In this document: positions 22,201 to 32,825 of the stretch, piece after piece
Numbering within the stretch: position 1 is the stretch's first letter
Layout: every line of letters begins with the position of its first letter
Assembly: GCA_949358305.1 (NCBI GenBank)
Contig: OX442314.1
Location: forward strand, 62,691,369 to 62,755,368
DNA length: 64,000 nt
Source: Strigamia acuminata
Lineage: Eukaryota; Arthropoda; Chilopoda; Geophilomorpha; Linotaeniidae
Direction of reading: 5' to 3'
Notes under the pieces: generated by a model
Database searches by the model: none
The model's input: only the letters and a program-made list of their open reading frames with translations
Told to the model about the DNA's origin: nothing
Made by a program: the position numbers and the translations under genes

Positions 22201-23565
22201 AACGGGTGTCGGAATTATCGTCGACACTGGGGTCGAAATCGCCGCAGACACAGAAGGAGTCGAACATAAACCGTCCACATAATACAATCCTGCCTTCTCC
22301 TTTGCTCGTAGAATAGAGCTCCGAATGTCCGATTGATAGATGTTGACTTCACCGTTGTAAAAGTGTATGTGATGACGCGTTTTGTCAATTTTGGAAACCG
22401 AAATCAAATTGGCCTCGAAATTCGGTGCAAAAAGTACATTCGTCAAATTCACAATACAATTGCAGTCATCTATTCTTGTGAGCAGTCGGACATTTCCTTT
22501 TCCAGTCACCTTGGACTTGCCTTGTCCGAGCTCGATGTCGAAAGGCACGATGTCCACAAAATCCGTAAACCAAGCCCGAACGTATGAAACGTGGTCCGTC
22601 GCGCCACAGTCGACAATCCATTCGTTGGATTGCATGAAATGTGCAACTGGGCGCGCTGGGGCTTGTGGGGCACTGGCGAAGAATGTCCCTTCTCGTGTTG
22701 GACGAGAACAACCTCGCGGACGCGTATCATCCGGTTTTGGCGCGGAGTTTTTGTTGCGCTTCTTGCTCTTGCTTCGAGAGCGTTGGAAAGAAGCCGATGC
22801 CTGATTACTCTTGTCACGTGGAGGAAATGGGCACTTGTTAGCGTAATGCCCCATCTCATTACAGTTGAAACATTTAATTTCCGATAACGGTCGACGAGGA
22901 CGAGAATTGTTCCGGGATTGTTGGCCTTTTACAGACGAATGCACAGAAGACGAGTGTACATTATGCAATCCCATCGGTTTTAACCGTAGATATTCGGAAA
23001 TCAACTGTTCAGCGACTTTGGTCGGTGTAAAATCCTGATCAGGCCAGTGATATATAGCGAACGTTGCTTGTGCGTATTCGGGCGATAGTCGGTTGAGGTA
23101 CTGGTATGCATGGTGATCATCTGTCGTAACCTCTTTGATGTCGGCTAATTGACGGACAAAATGATCCACTCGATTGATGAAATCCTGCATTTCCTCGTTG
23201 GCTTCGAGATGTAAAGTCAAGAATTCCGACCGTAATGCTGGCCGTCGCGCCCGCGAACTAGGCGCGTACGCTTTTGCCAGGACGTCCCATGCCTGTTTAG
23301 GAGTATCACAATTGTCCAGGGCTGAACGTTTCGGTTCGCTGACATACATGTAAATGTGTCCGAGAGCTTTGTCCTTTTTAACCATGTAACGTTCTTTCTC
23401 TTTGTCCGTTAAAGTCAAAAGATGATCGGCCTCCTTCTCTTCCGTCACATGCCTCCAAAGGCCCTCGGACTTCAAAAGCATCCGCATCGCTCTCTGCCAG
23501 GGCTCGTAATTCCCAACAGAGAGGATGTGAATCCTGCTGACCGTCGTTTCCGTTGTCTTTTGCAT
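19268..23565 (-). CDS. gag-pol: Element C Gag-Pol, proximal part (severed)
   Basis: Gag, protease, integrase and RT of a copia element in one frame, about 1433 residues before E cuts it. Order: Gag with W-containing UBN2-type region (1-195); zinc knuckle C232-C245; protease motif WIVDCGATDHV at 317-327, with Cys where most relatives have Ser or Thr; gag-pre-integrase WHSRLGHLH (575-583); integrase D641, D704, E740; acidic and proline-rich linker; MBD-like segment about 1081-1144; RT with YVDD at 1358-1361. No stop or frameshift up to the insertion. The start at MQKTTETTVS is supported by the matching start in B. The rest of the protein is at 9239-9953. Confidence 0.95.
20134..20325 (-). other. 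MBD-like domain coding segment in C
   Basis: Reads FRKWIREEHLRKDQ, IDVYYFPEPG, LRLRSRRDVEEFC and PELFFFGN. D-V-Y and Arg-Ser cores are kept; Asp follows in place of the Glu of MeCP2. The SG turn is changed to DQQPG. Confidence 0.7.
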
Positions 23566-24646
23566 CGTCGCGAAGATTCAGCGCACCACGCAAAACACAC
23601 GGACTCAGGAAATGGTATAACGGCGATCGAAGCACTTCACTAAGGCACAAAGAAGTGTGGACGAATGTTTGTTCACACAAAATCGTTGCACTATTCACTA
23701 AATCACCTCCCACGTGGTTCAAAGCGGATATCACCAGATGGGGAGCCAATGCTAAAATTGGCTGAGAACCTAAAGCAAGTGTCCCCCTAGCTTCCTTTAT
23801 AGCCGCCTGGGGCTGCGGGAGTGCTAGGTGGCGCAGGGCTCAGCCTTGCTTTAGAATACAAACACCGCTTGGACAGACTTGTCCGTAGGGCAGTGCCGAT
23901 GCTAAAGGATCCCTTCCAAAATACCCACTTAAAACTAACAATATAATAAACGACAGGAAGGAGAAATAGATGAATCCCCCGTGGAAGGTCACACGGGCTC
24001 GCGGCAAAGCACGAGACAGGTTTTCTCGAAAAACCTGCTAGAAAAGCGCAATTCGGCTTCGAAAAACCGAATTCTTCTCGATTAAATCGAGGCTCTTCAC
24101 TTAAAGCGTTGAAAACGTCGTAATAATTCGAAAATCGGCGATACTACATGCACGCCGGGGTGCATGAAGCGAGAATCGTCTCGTTTCTCGATGCAAAACG
24201 TCTCGTCGACGTTGTTGAAACGGAAAATCGTCGAAAATCTGGAAAATACGAAAATTCGCCTCGAAATTTGCGTGACCGCACAATTTCGGACGAAATTAAC
24301 TGGAGAATCTCGTAGAGTGTAGCACAAGCTACTTGGGAACGTCGTTGGCACGTTGACAACGTTTAAACTGCGGAAATCCAGCTCGAAAATGATGAAAAAC
24401 CTGAAAATATTAATTCGCCGCAAAATTCGCGAAATTCGCGGAATTTTCGGCAATAATTAACGTAAATAATCGGTGTACAACGTCGTCGGAACGTTGTAGC
24501 AATCCAGGGTCGATCTCGAGGCGTGAAATGTCTCGAAAAAGGCGAAAATCGGCGCGAATACCTGGAAATACAAAAATTGCCGTGAAAATCGCGAAAAACG
24601 CGAATTTTCGGCAGCGGTTAGTGGAAATGAAGCGTGCAGAGGATAC
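23566..24646 (-). other. Untranslated leader of C
   Basis: About 1.1 kb between primer site and Gag start. CpG-rich and full of GAAAATCG-type words. No gene seen. Confidence 0.65.
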
Positions 24647-24664
24647 AACCATCCTCTGCTACCA
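24647..24664 (-). other. Primer-binding site of C
   Basis: Minus strand TGGTAGCAGAGGATGGTT, two bases from the LTR. Matches the complement of the 3' end of initiator tRNA-Met over all 18 bases as I recall it. Confidence 0.85.
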
Positions 24665-24666
24665 AT

Positions 24667-25217
24667 TGTAGGTCGGTAGCAGAGGAAAACGACCAAAAAT
24701 CACTCGAAACGTCGAGTGAAACACGGCAAAACGTCGCAAAGGCGTCGCACTACTCGTGCGAACGTGTGGGCGACGTCGACGACGGAAAACGAATTGAACG
24801 GCCGCGCAAACGCGCTTATATGCCGCGAAATCAATGTACAAATGCTTAAAAGCATAAAACGAATTTACTAAAGCAAAAATACTTACAACTAAAGGGTTTA
24901 CAGAGTGAAAATGGATGGGCGAGAGCCAAAACGATGGTCGCCGCCATCTTGGAAGGTGATTGAGAACACACTAACGACACCTGGTGTCGTGAATTGGCGT
25001 TACGGAATTGAGAAATTCCGTAAAGCTTAACAAAGCATTAAGGCCTGCATGATACCTCATGCATAAACACAATAACATAATGTAAAAACTTGGAAAAGAT
25101 ATACATAATTGAATATAATAAATATCGGAATGAATAAACGAATATAATAAAACAAAAGATCATAATGTGATTCTATATCACATCGACACACACATCATTT
25201 GGTTCCTTAAACCAACA
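24667..25217 (-). repeat. 5' LTR of element C
   Basis: 551 bp. The U5 part carries roughly two dozen CpG in the first 170 bases by hand count. Confidence 0.93.
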
Positions 25218-25222
25218 CAAGT

Positions 25223-28200
25223 GCCCCAAACCTCGAGTCCAGGGCGTTGCCTCTTCCAACTCGTCTACCAATCGTGGTCGCCGATCTTCGTCTCGGAACC
25301 GCAAAAGTGGACGCGGTAATGCAACACCACCTGCCCCGAGTGCTCAAAGTGTTTCAAGTGCAAGGTCCGGTTTAGGTTTCTTTGCACGGTCAGAATCCAA
25401 CGTCGCATCGACTTCGTCTTTGGAATGGCTAATTGATTCGGGTTCATCTGACCACGTGTGTTGCCGTCGTGATTCTTTTTCGACGTACAAGCCCGTTTCG
25501 AATTATTTCATTATTTTGGGTGAAGGCCGTTCACGAGTTGATGGTATAGGTGACGTGGTTTTGCGGATTGGTCGTGGTGGCGCGAAAGGAGAATTTCCCG
25601 TCACAATGCATAATGTTCTTCATGCTCCCGCTTTTTCGCGTAATTTAGTCAGTTTGTCAAAAATTGATCGCGCCGGACTACATTTTGTGGCTTCAAATGG
25701 TTTAATGACCATTTTTGATCCGTCCGACAAAGCCAAACAATTTCTTTTGCATGCCAAACTGAAGGATGATTTATATTCCCTTCAGCATGTTTTGCCTGCA
25801 GATTCTACATCTGCGCCGCTTCCTGCGCTTACGGCCACCTCAGTGGTCAAGCCGGTCCTCTCTGCGCAGACTATAAAGCCTGCTCGGCATGTCACTTTTG
25901 CCGAGGGACCTGCTTTATCCCCTCCTTGTAAACCCCCGAAGGGGAAGTTATCCGATTTAGAGCTTTGGCACCGGAGATTTGGGCATTTTAATACCGAAGG
26001 TTTACACTTTTTAGCGAAATCTCCGAATGCTTCCGGAATCGATATTTCGACTTCCGCATTTCCGGCATGTGCCGTGTGTGCTCGTTCTAAATCCACCCGT
26101 GCCTCGTTTCCGAGTGCAAAGAATAGAATTTCCAGTAAGAAGCCTTTGGATTTAATCCATATGGACGTTTGGGGGAATTCCCCAACTACTTCCGTGGGTG
26201 GCGCTCGTTATTTATTAACGATCGTGGATGACTTTTCTCGCTATTCCTTTGTTGTCCCTATGAAAACGAAGGGGGAAGTTTTTGAAGTTTTTAAGCTTTT
26301 CCATGCTCGGATGGAAACATTATGGGGGGCTGGCTGCATTAAAGCAGTCAGAACCGATAACGGGATGGAATTTTGCTCTAAAAATTTCGAAAATTTCTTG
26401 CTCCAGCGTGGCATCAAGGCACAGCGCACGAATGTTTATACACCTGAGCAGAATGGCGTCGCGGAACGCCTTAACCGCACCTTATTTGAAGGCGTGCGTT
26501 CCTTGTTTTTGATGACGTCTTTGCCTCGAGAATTGTGGGCTGAGCTCGCGGTTTCAATGATTTATCTCAAGAATCGCTTTCCACATAAATCTCTGAACAA
26601 CCTTATCCCCTATTGTCTGTAGTACAATAAGGCTGTTCCACTCAAGCACTTAAAAGTGATTGGGTCAAGGTGTTTTGTGCACATACCACAACATGTCCGT
26701 GGTTCAAAATTCGAGTCTCGAGCCTGGACGGGTGTAGTTGTTGGCTATGCTTTGCGCACGCGAGGTTATCGCGTGTGGTGCCCGAAGCGCCGTGCAGTGT
26801 TTGAGTCAAAGCATGTTCGTTTTGATGAAAACTGCATGTGGGGACATCCTCGTTTTTATGAGGGTACTGAGGTAACTGATGAGGGAGCTATATCGGTGAC
26901 ATTAGATTCGGATTTCGATTCCGATCCACCTCTTCCTCCACCTCCACCTCAACGTCCCCCCAATCTTCCTCCGCCTTCTTATCCTCCTCCACCTTCTTAT
27001 CCTCCTCCTCCACCGCCTGTGGTTACTCGACCTTCGGCGCAAGCGCATCCGTTGCCTACACCTCCTACTATTGCCTCGCCACTAAATCAGCCTCAGCCTT
27101 CTACTTCGGCTGTGGGGGGCAAGTGGACTCGCTCCGAGGTGATTCGGCAGTCTGGTGCGACTATGGGAAACACTGATGTGTATTTTTATCCCCCGGATCA
27201 TACCAGATTACGGAGTCATGTTGACATTGCGCAATATTGCGCAGATCATCGATTAACATACGACCGGGATAATTTTGACTTTTGCACCCGGAACGTGCCT
27301 GTTTGCACGGTTGATCCCCCTCCGGCAGATCCAACTGCTTTTCCTCTTCCTAGTCCTACGGCTTCAGAAGATGAAGCATTAGGGGATTGCTATTCTGCTA
27401 CACCACGGTACGCGCACTCCTTATTTGCCCAGGTTCCTCGCACCTATAAGGAAGCTATTGCAAGTCCCGACCGTGTCCATTGGCAGAAAGCCATGGAGGA
27501 AGAGCTTTCACTCTTCCGTGAGCGAGATGTTTACGAAGAGGTTGAGAAACCTCCTTCTAATGTGAACATTGTGGGGAATAAATGGGTTTACTACATCAAG
27601 CGCGATGCAGAAGGCGTCGTGCGCCGTTTTAGAGCGATGTTGGTTGCCCAGGGCTTTAGCCAAAAGTTCGGAGTCGACTATTCCGAGGTTTTCAGTCCCG
27701 TGGTTAACTATGTGCTTATACGCCTGTTTTTCGTGCTTCTAGTAGTCGTTTTAGGCTGGCTAGATGCACATCTCGATGTCAAGGGTGCTTATTTATATGG
27801 CAACTTAGATGAAGCTATCTTCATGAGAATTCCTAAGGGCTGGGAAACTCCTCAGAATGCCGGTAAGGTATGGAGGCTTCATAAGGCCCTTTACGGCCTT
27901 CATCAGAGCGGACGGCAATGGAATTTCCGCCTAGTTGAGGCTTTGCTAGGGATTAATTTCCACAAGCTTCTTGGGATTAATGGCGTATTTATTTCCAACA
28001 TTTATGATGCTGTCATCCTTGTTTATGTTGATGACATGGTACTTTTCACCAAAGGACAAGATCCGCGTGATCGAACTGTTAAGGCCCTTCGTGCAATTTT
28101 CACAATAACAGATTTAGGTCCGGTATCAAAGTTGTTGGGCGTTCAATTTGATCGCGATGGTGGTAAAATCTGCATCCATCAGCGAGATTACATTGATAGA

Positions 28201-28970
28201 ATTGCTGAGGACTACGGAATTTCCTCCGAGCATTTGTGCAAAGTCCCGATTGCCGTAGGCACGATGGTCAATTGTGCTAGAGATGGTGAACGTGTTTTGA
28301 GGGATGATAAATTCCCATATCGGTCTCTTATTGGGTCTCTGCTCTTTCTAGCTTCTCGAACGCGTCCCGATATCCTCTTTCCAGTTATTCTTATGTCGCA
28401 ATATAACACGTGTTTCACTGGAAAGCACGTGGCCCTTTTGCTACAGATCCTCCAATATGTGAAGAATACGCGGGAATATTCAATTCAGCTTTCCGCGGTC
28501 ACTGGAGATATTCTGTCAGGGCACTCCGATGCTTCTTGGATCTCAGATCGAGATACAAGAAAGAGCTTCGGAGGTTATACGATTTCGGTGTTCGGGGTTC
28601 CCATTTCCTGGGGTTGCTGTAAGCAACGCTATTGCGCCTTGTCCATTATGGAAGCGGAATTCCTAGCGCTTTTGGACGGTGCAAAGGAAATTGTCTGGCG
28701 ATTGAGCGGACCTGGATTTTTCAACTTCCGGCCCCAACCATGTTCTCTGATTCTCTGTCGACGATTTTTTTCACCCGCAACGATATAGAGAATCGGAGGA
28801 CAAAGCACATTGACGTGAAATTCTTTTTCCTGCGGGATTGGCTAAATGAGGGTGTTTTTGTTTTGAGGAAAGTTTCAGGTGAATTAAACCCTGCGGACAT
28901 CTTCACAAAATTTTTCTCGCCCGCCCGCATTCGATATTTATGTCAACATTTTTACAGTAGTTTGCGATAG
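25223..28970 (+). pseudogene. pol: Element A Gag end and Pol
   Basis: Resumes inside the A zinc knuckle and passes through a basic Ser/Arg stretch, a protease with WLIDSGSSDHV, the gag-pre-integrase region, the integrase core with HMDVWG, VRTDNGMEF and AERLNR, a long proline-rich linker, an MBD-like segment, RT with YVDDMVLF, and RNase H. Two lesions are visible. A TAG at 26620-26622 stands where D has a Trp codon in the same motif. A frameshift at about 28690-28740 moves the end (FSDSLSTIFFTRND to the TAG at 28970) into another frame. With C in gag as well, the element cannot make its own protein. Confidence 0.93.
27112..27291 (+). other. MBD-like domain coding segment in A
   Basis: The most MBD-like of the set by eye: GKWTRSEVIRQSGATMG, TDVYFYPPDH, TRLRSHVDIAQYC and RDNFDF. 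The order W, R-x-SG, D-V-Y, R-S and FDF is the order of known MBDs. Asp stands for Glu after RS. Confidence 0.8.
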
Positions 28971-29020
28971 GTTTTCGCATTTACTTTTGTTATATCTTGT
29001 TATATGATTGAGTCATGTCT

Positions 29021-29038
29021 CGGAGAATGGGGGGCTAC
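29021..29038 (+). other. Polypurine tract of A
   Basis: CGGAGAATGGGGGGCTAC directly before the 3' LTR. Confidence 0.75.
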
Positions 29039-29318
29039 TGTTGGCTTTTGTTCTCCGAGATTTGTGATATGCAATTGATTATTGATGTTACACATGTTTG
29101 ATTTGTAATTATTTATGATTTTATAGTTTATTATCATGTAAACATTGATGTATCAATTGGGTTACCGTAGTTGGAGTTGTTTTTTAACTGCTTAGCAACT
29201 GTTGTTATTACTTGTTCTCTTGTTGTTGATTTTTCTCCATGCTTGCATGAGATGATTAAATCTTGTTCTTTTACTCACTTTTGGCCTGGAATTTGTTCAT
29301 CAATCCATACTTTCAACA
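29039..29318 (+). repeat. 3' LTR of element A
   Basis: 280 bp, followed by the ATTCT duplication and then the B coding frame. Confidence 0.93.
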
Positions 29319-29323
29319 ATTCT

Positions 29324-30771
29324 AATCGAAAATCTGTCAATCCGCGTTCCTTCGGCTTCTTTCTAGGTTTGGGAACCTTTACAAAATCTTCCTCAACGAT
29401 CACTAATGTCTGTACTGGAGTTGGAGATTGCGTAGCCGAAATCACACTTGTCGCCGAGGTCACCGGTGGAGATAAGCCATCCACATAGTAAAGTCCGCCT
29501 TTTTCTGTGGCACGAAGAACAGAATGTTGAATGTCGGACTTGAAAACATTTACTTCACCCTTAAAGAAGTGTATATGAAATTCATTTTTATCGATTTTCG
29601 ACACCGAAATTAGATTGGCTTCGAAGTTCGGCGCGTAGAATACATCTCGGAGATTCACAACACCAAGGCATCCATCAATGTTCGTTTGGATTTGAACAGT
29701 TCCTTTCCCGGTCACTTGCGAGGTGCCTTGGCCGAGTTCTACGTCGAATGGCACAACTTTCACGAAGTCTGTAAACCACGACGCGACGTGGGAAATGTGA
29801 TCTGTCGCGCCACAATCGACAATCCATTTGTGGCTCTGCATAAAATGAGCAGCAGGCATCTCGGTGATTCGTGGCGGTGCGTTTACAAAGAAGTTAGCTT
29901 CCCGCCTAACTTGGGAACTGCCCCTCGGACGACCATCATTGGATTTATTGGACTTGTTCTTTCCCCGGTTGCGACTTTTGCTTCTCGAAGGGCGTTGGAG
30001 TGACGCAGACGGGTTGGAATTCCTACTTCTTCGAGGTTCGGGGCACTTATTCGCGTAATGTCCCATTTGGTCGCAGTTAAAACATTTTATCGAGGAAAGC
30101 GGTCGGTTCCGGGAGCGAGAGCGAGTTTGATCCGTCGCGTAAACCTGTGAAGATGTCGAGGTGTGATAGCGAGACGTATACGCTCCTTGTCTCATGTACT
30201 CCGAAAGGAGTTGTTCGGACACAGTTTGGGGTTTGAACTTGTCGTCTTCCCAATGGTAGATCGAGAAGGAAACCTGCGAGTACTCGGGGGGAAGTAAATC
30301 AAGGCACTGGTACACGTGATGGTCCTCTGACGTCTTCTCGCCAATGTCTTTCAATTTCTGGACGTGGTAATCCACACGTCCCAGAAAATCAGCCATCTCT
30401 TCCCCCTTTTCCAATCGCAGCCCGAGGAATTCACGCCGTAAAGCCGCTTTTCTGGCACGGGAGCTGGGCGCGTAGATTTTGGCCAGCGTATCCCACGCCT
30501 CCTTTGGCGTATTACAATTGTCTAGCGCTGATTTTTTGGGTTCGGAGACAAAACCGTAAATCAATCCTAGCGCTTTATCTTTTCGGCGTTTGTGTTTCTT
30601 CAGTTCTTTCGGGTCGGCAGTTTTCTTAATTTCCTCCTCGTCTTCTTCTGTGACGTGATGCCACAAAGATTCGGATTTGAGTAGCATCTTCATGCTACGT
30701 GCCCACATCTCGTAGTTTCCTACGGCAAGGATGGGCACGCGCGTCATCGAAAGGTCCGAGGATTTCTGCAT
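29324..30771 (-). pseudogene. gag: Element B Gag and protease part
   Basis: Starts at MQKSSDLSMTRV, matching the C start; an in-frame Met seven codons upstream is less likely. The copia Gag region runs to about residue 200, followed by a zinc knuckle CFNCDQMGHYANKC, a basic Ser/Arg stretch, and a protease motif WIVDCGATDHI with the same Cys substitution as in C. The block is open up to the insertion of A, and its frame resumes at 6155. The apparent continuation into LQ/KVWIDEQIP is only the A LTR read through. The first lesions of B lie in the distal block, so this part looks undamaged apart from its separation. Confidence 0.9.
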
Positions 30772-31649
30772 CGTCGACGTCGGAACACACACGTGAAAAA
30801 TATCGTGGCTTTAGAAGTGGTACGGGCAATCGTATTTCGATGAGCGGAGCACTGATTCGAAGCACACACTTATCGTCGCACAAATCACTCGAAGCACTGT
30901 CAAAGCGGAAACCGAGACGGGGAGGCAATGCTACAATTGCCTTGATAACCTGCGCTAAGTATCTCCCTAACGCCCTTTGCAAGCCACCTGGGGCCACGGA
31001 AACGTTAGGTGAGCCAGAGATAGCCTTAGCACAGAATACAAGCCACACGAGCCCGACTGGACTAAGGGTGCGACCGATACTAATTGACCCACACCAAAAT
31101 TCTAAATCTACCTTAATATCTAACAAATTGAATTTCGAAATTAGGAGAAATAGTTGATTCTTGTTGTGTGCAAGCACACAACCTCGTGCAATAAGATAAC
31201 ACGGGCGTGCATTTATAGAAAAACCACCGAAAAGCGCTATTTCGGATTTAAATCCGAAATCTACTCGAATTAACGAGGGAAATTGCCGTAAAATCGACGA
31301 TACTACGTGCACGCCGGGGTGCACGAAGCGAGACTGACTCGTTTCTGGTTGGTTACGCCACGAGAGCGTGACGAAAAACGAAAAATCTGAAAATAAATGA
31401 AAGAAAACCCGGAAATTTCGCGAATCCCGCGTAAATTCCCGATTATCGGTGAAAATTGGCATACTCGGTGTGTGCAGACGTTGATTTACGTCCAAAAACG
31501 TTGCTGATAGCAGGAAAAACGTTGTCACGTCGTGGAATCGTCGTGGCAAATCGTCGAGAGCTGAAAATATAAAAATTATCGCCGAAAATCGCGAATTCGC
31601 GAAAGTAAGCGATAAATTAGCGCAGTTTGGCGTGCTAAGTTGGAAAGCC
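30772..31649 (-). other. Untranslated leader of B
   Basis: About 880 bp between primer site and Gag start. A long ORF here (over 400 codons on the minus strand) overlaps the LTR, leader and gag start in a different frame and has no domain. I take it as chance. Confidence 0.65.
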
Positions 31650-31667
31650 AACCATCCTCTGCTACCA
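31650..31667 (-). other. Primer-binding site of B
   Basis: Same 18-base initiator tRNA-Met 3'-end complement as in C, two bases from the LTR. Confidence 0.85.
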
Positions 31668-31669
31668 AC

Positions 31670-32242
31670 TGTAGCAGAGGACGAAAACCTACACGAATTA
31701 ATCGTGCAAACACAAGCAAAGCGACGAAACGTGGCGATAATGGCGACGCCCGACCCGGGCGCGCGATATCGCAAATGGGACGACGTCTGCACGACGCGCA
31801 CTGAATGGACACTGTGAAGTGGCCAGAAAACACTATTTGCACTTATAAGAGACGTGCAAATAAACAACAGTCTTGTAAAACAATAAAATTTAATATTATA
31901 AAGCAAAACTTACAACTGGAGTCCTATTTAGGATGAATGACACGGAAATGCGACTATACGTCGCCATGTTGGAAAAAAAGTGAACAAGTGTGCGCCAACT
32001 AGTGGCGGAATAACATATTATTAGTATCAAATATGATAAAGGATGCATTGTGCTTAATGCTAAATTATAAATAAGCAAGTGCATTATGCCAAATGCACAA
32101 CTAGATAATAAAACACCGCAAAATGTGATTAAATGAAAAAATACATCGAGATATAATAACTAGATAGTCAAATATCGAAAGATATGAATGGACAATAATA
32201 TCATAACCCATATTATAGCAAATAGTGCATTGCACACCAACA
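31670..32242 (-). repeat. 5' LTR of element B
   Basis: About 573 bp, TGTAGC...CAACA on the plus strand. The U5 end is CpG-rich as in C. The matching 3' LTR is missing, so no duplication can be checked. Confidence 0.8.
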
Positions 32243-32825
32243 GCTTATTTGTGTTGACTAACACTGTGCACAAAGAATGCCTCAAAAACACTTTCTCTAC
32301 TGAATACTCGCAACTGAGTGCAGTGTTGCGAGGTTAGTTCGCTCTTAGTTTTAGTTAGTATAAATCCTCACACAACACTAAGCTAACAATTGTATTCAAA
32401 ATATAATCGAAACAAATAAAATGTTCTATTCTTCCAAATGTTGTATTGTTCGTTTCGCCTCGTTTGAATGTCTTTTCCGCGTTGATAAACTCGTTCATGA
32501 AATCAGGTGTCGTCTCGTTACAAGAAGCCGCTTGTTTTCCGTCGTTTTTGTGTTTGTTTTCTTCTCTCTCGTTCACACTTCACGTGTGGTTGGCGAGAAT
32601 GAATGTCCTCGTGTAACACTCGAAGAAACGTTTATCGTTCGTAAATCTCGACACGTCGCCGATACGTGCTTCGCCTCGTAGCACGGAAAAACGTCCAAAA
32701 TCCAAAGTTTGGAAAAGAAAAACGAATAATTAATGGGTTTAATATCTTTCAAACCCCAAATAGTGTTCCTGTGTTGTTTAGTGACTCTCTGCTGCTTGAA
32801 AATCCATGGAATCCCGGCATAAACA

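Larger units (their letters stand above)
8487..25217 (-). mobile_element. Copia element C, interrupted by E
   Basis: A minus-strand copia element in gag of A. LTRs of 551 bp each (8487-9037 and 24667-25217) read TGTAGG...CAACA on the plus strand. The 5-bp duplication CAAGT is at 8482-8486 and 25218-25222. Without E it would be about 7.4 kb with one continuous gag-pol frame. I saw a single base difference between the LTRs, so insertion was recent. E broke it near the RT/RNase H junction. Confidence 0.95.
6156..29318 (+). mobile_element. Copia element A, interrupted by C
   Basis: A complete but dead plus-strand copia element. Two 280-bp LTRs (6156-6435 and 29039-29318) start TGTTGG and end CAACA. 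A 5-bp duplication ATTCT flanks it at 6151-6155 and 29319-29323. Inside are a primer site, a long leader, gag, pol and a polypurine tract. Element C sits in the zinc-knuckle region of gag. A stop codon and a frameshift in pol add to the loss. A lies in the spacer between protease and integrase of B. Confidence 0.95.
4258..32242 (-). mobile_element. Copia element B, split and 3'-truncated
   Basis: A minus-strand copia element now in two blocks, 4258-6155 and 29319-32242, separated by element A. Its coding frame runs across the A insertion when one copy of the 5-bp ATTCT duplication is removed, which shows the two blocks were one gene. The 5' LTR, primer site, leader and gag-pol as far as the MBD-like segment survive. 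RT, RNase H and the 3' LTR are missing. Related to C by sequence and layout. Outward of its LTR lies G, at the position of G's gag start. Confidence 0.88.

Noticed and set aside
26570-26660. Possible programmed read-through at the TAG in pol of A
   Set aside because: The codon replaces a conserved Trp, A is also broken by a frameshift and by C, so plain mutation is the simpler reading.
30695-31906. 403-codon minus-strand ORF across the B LTR, leader and gag start
   Set aside because: Overlaps the known Gag start in another frame, spans LTR and primer site, and has no domain or typical composition.
32355-32681. ORFs of 73 and 86 codons near the G leader
   Set aside because: Lie in untranslated leader shared with H, where the frames are not kept.
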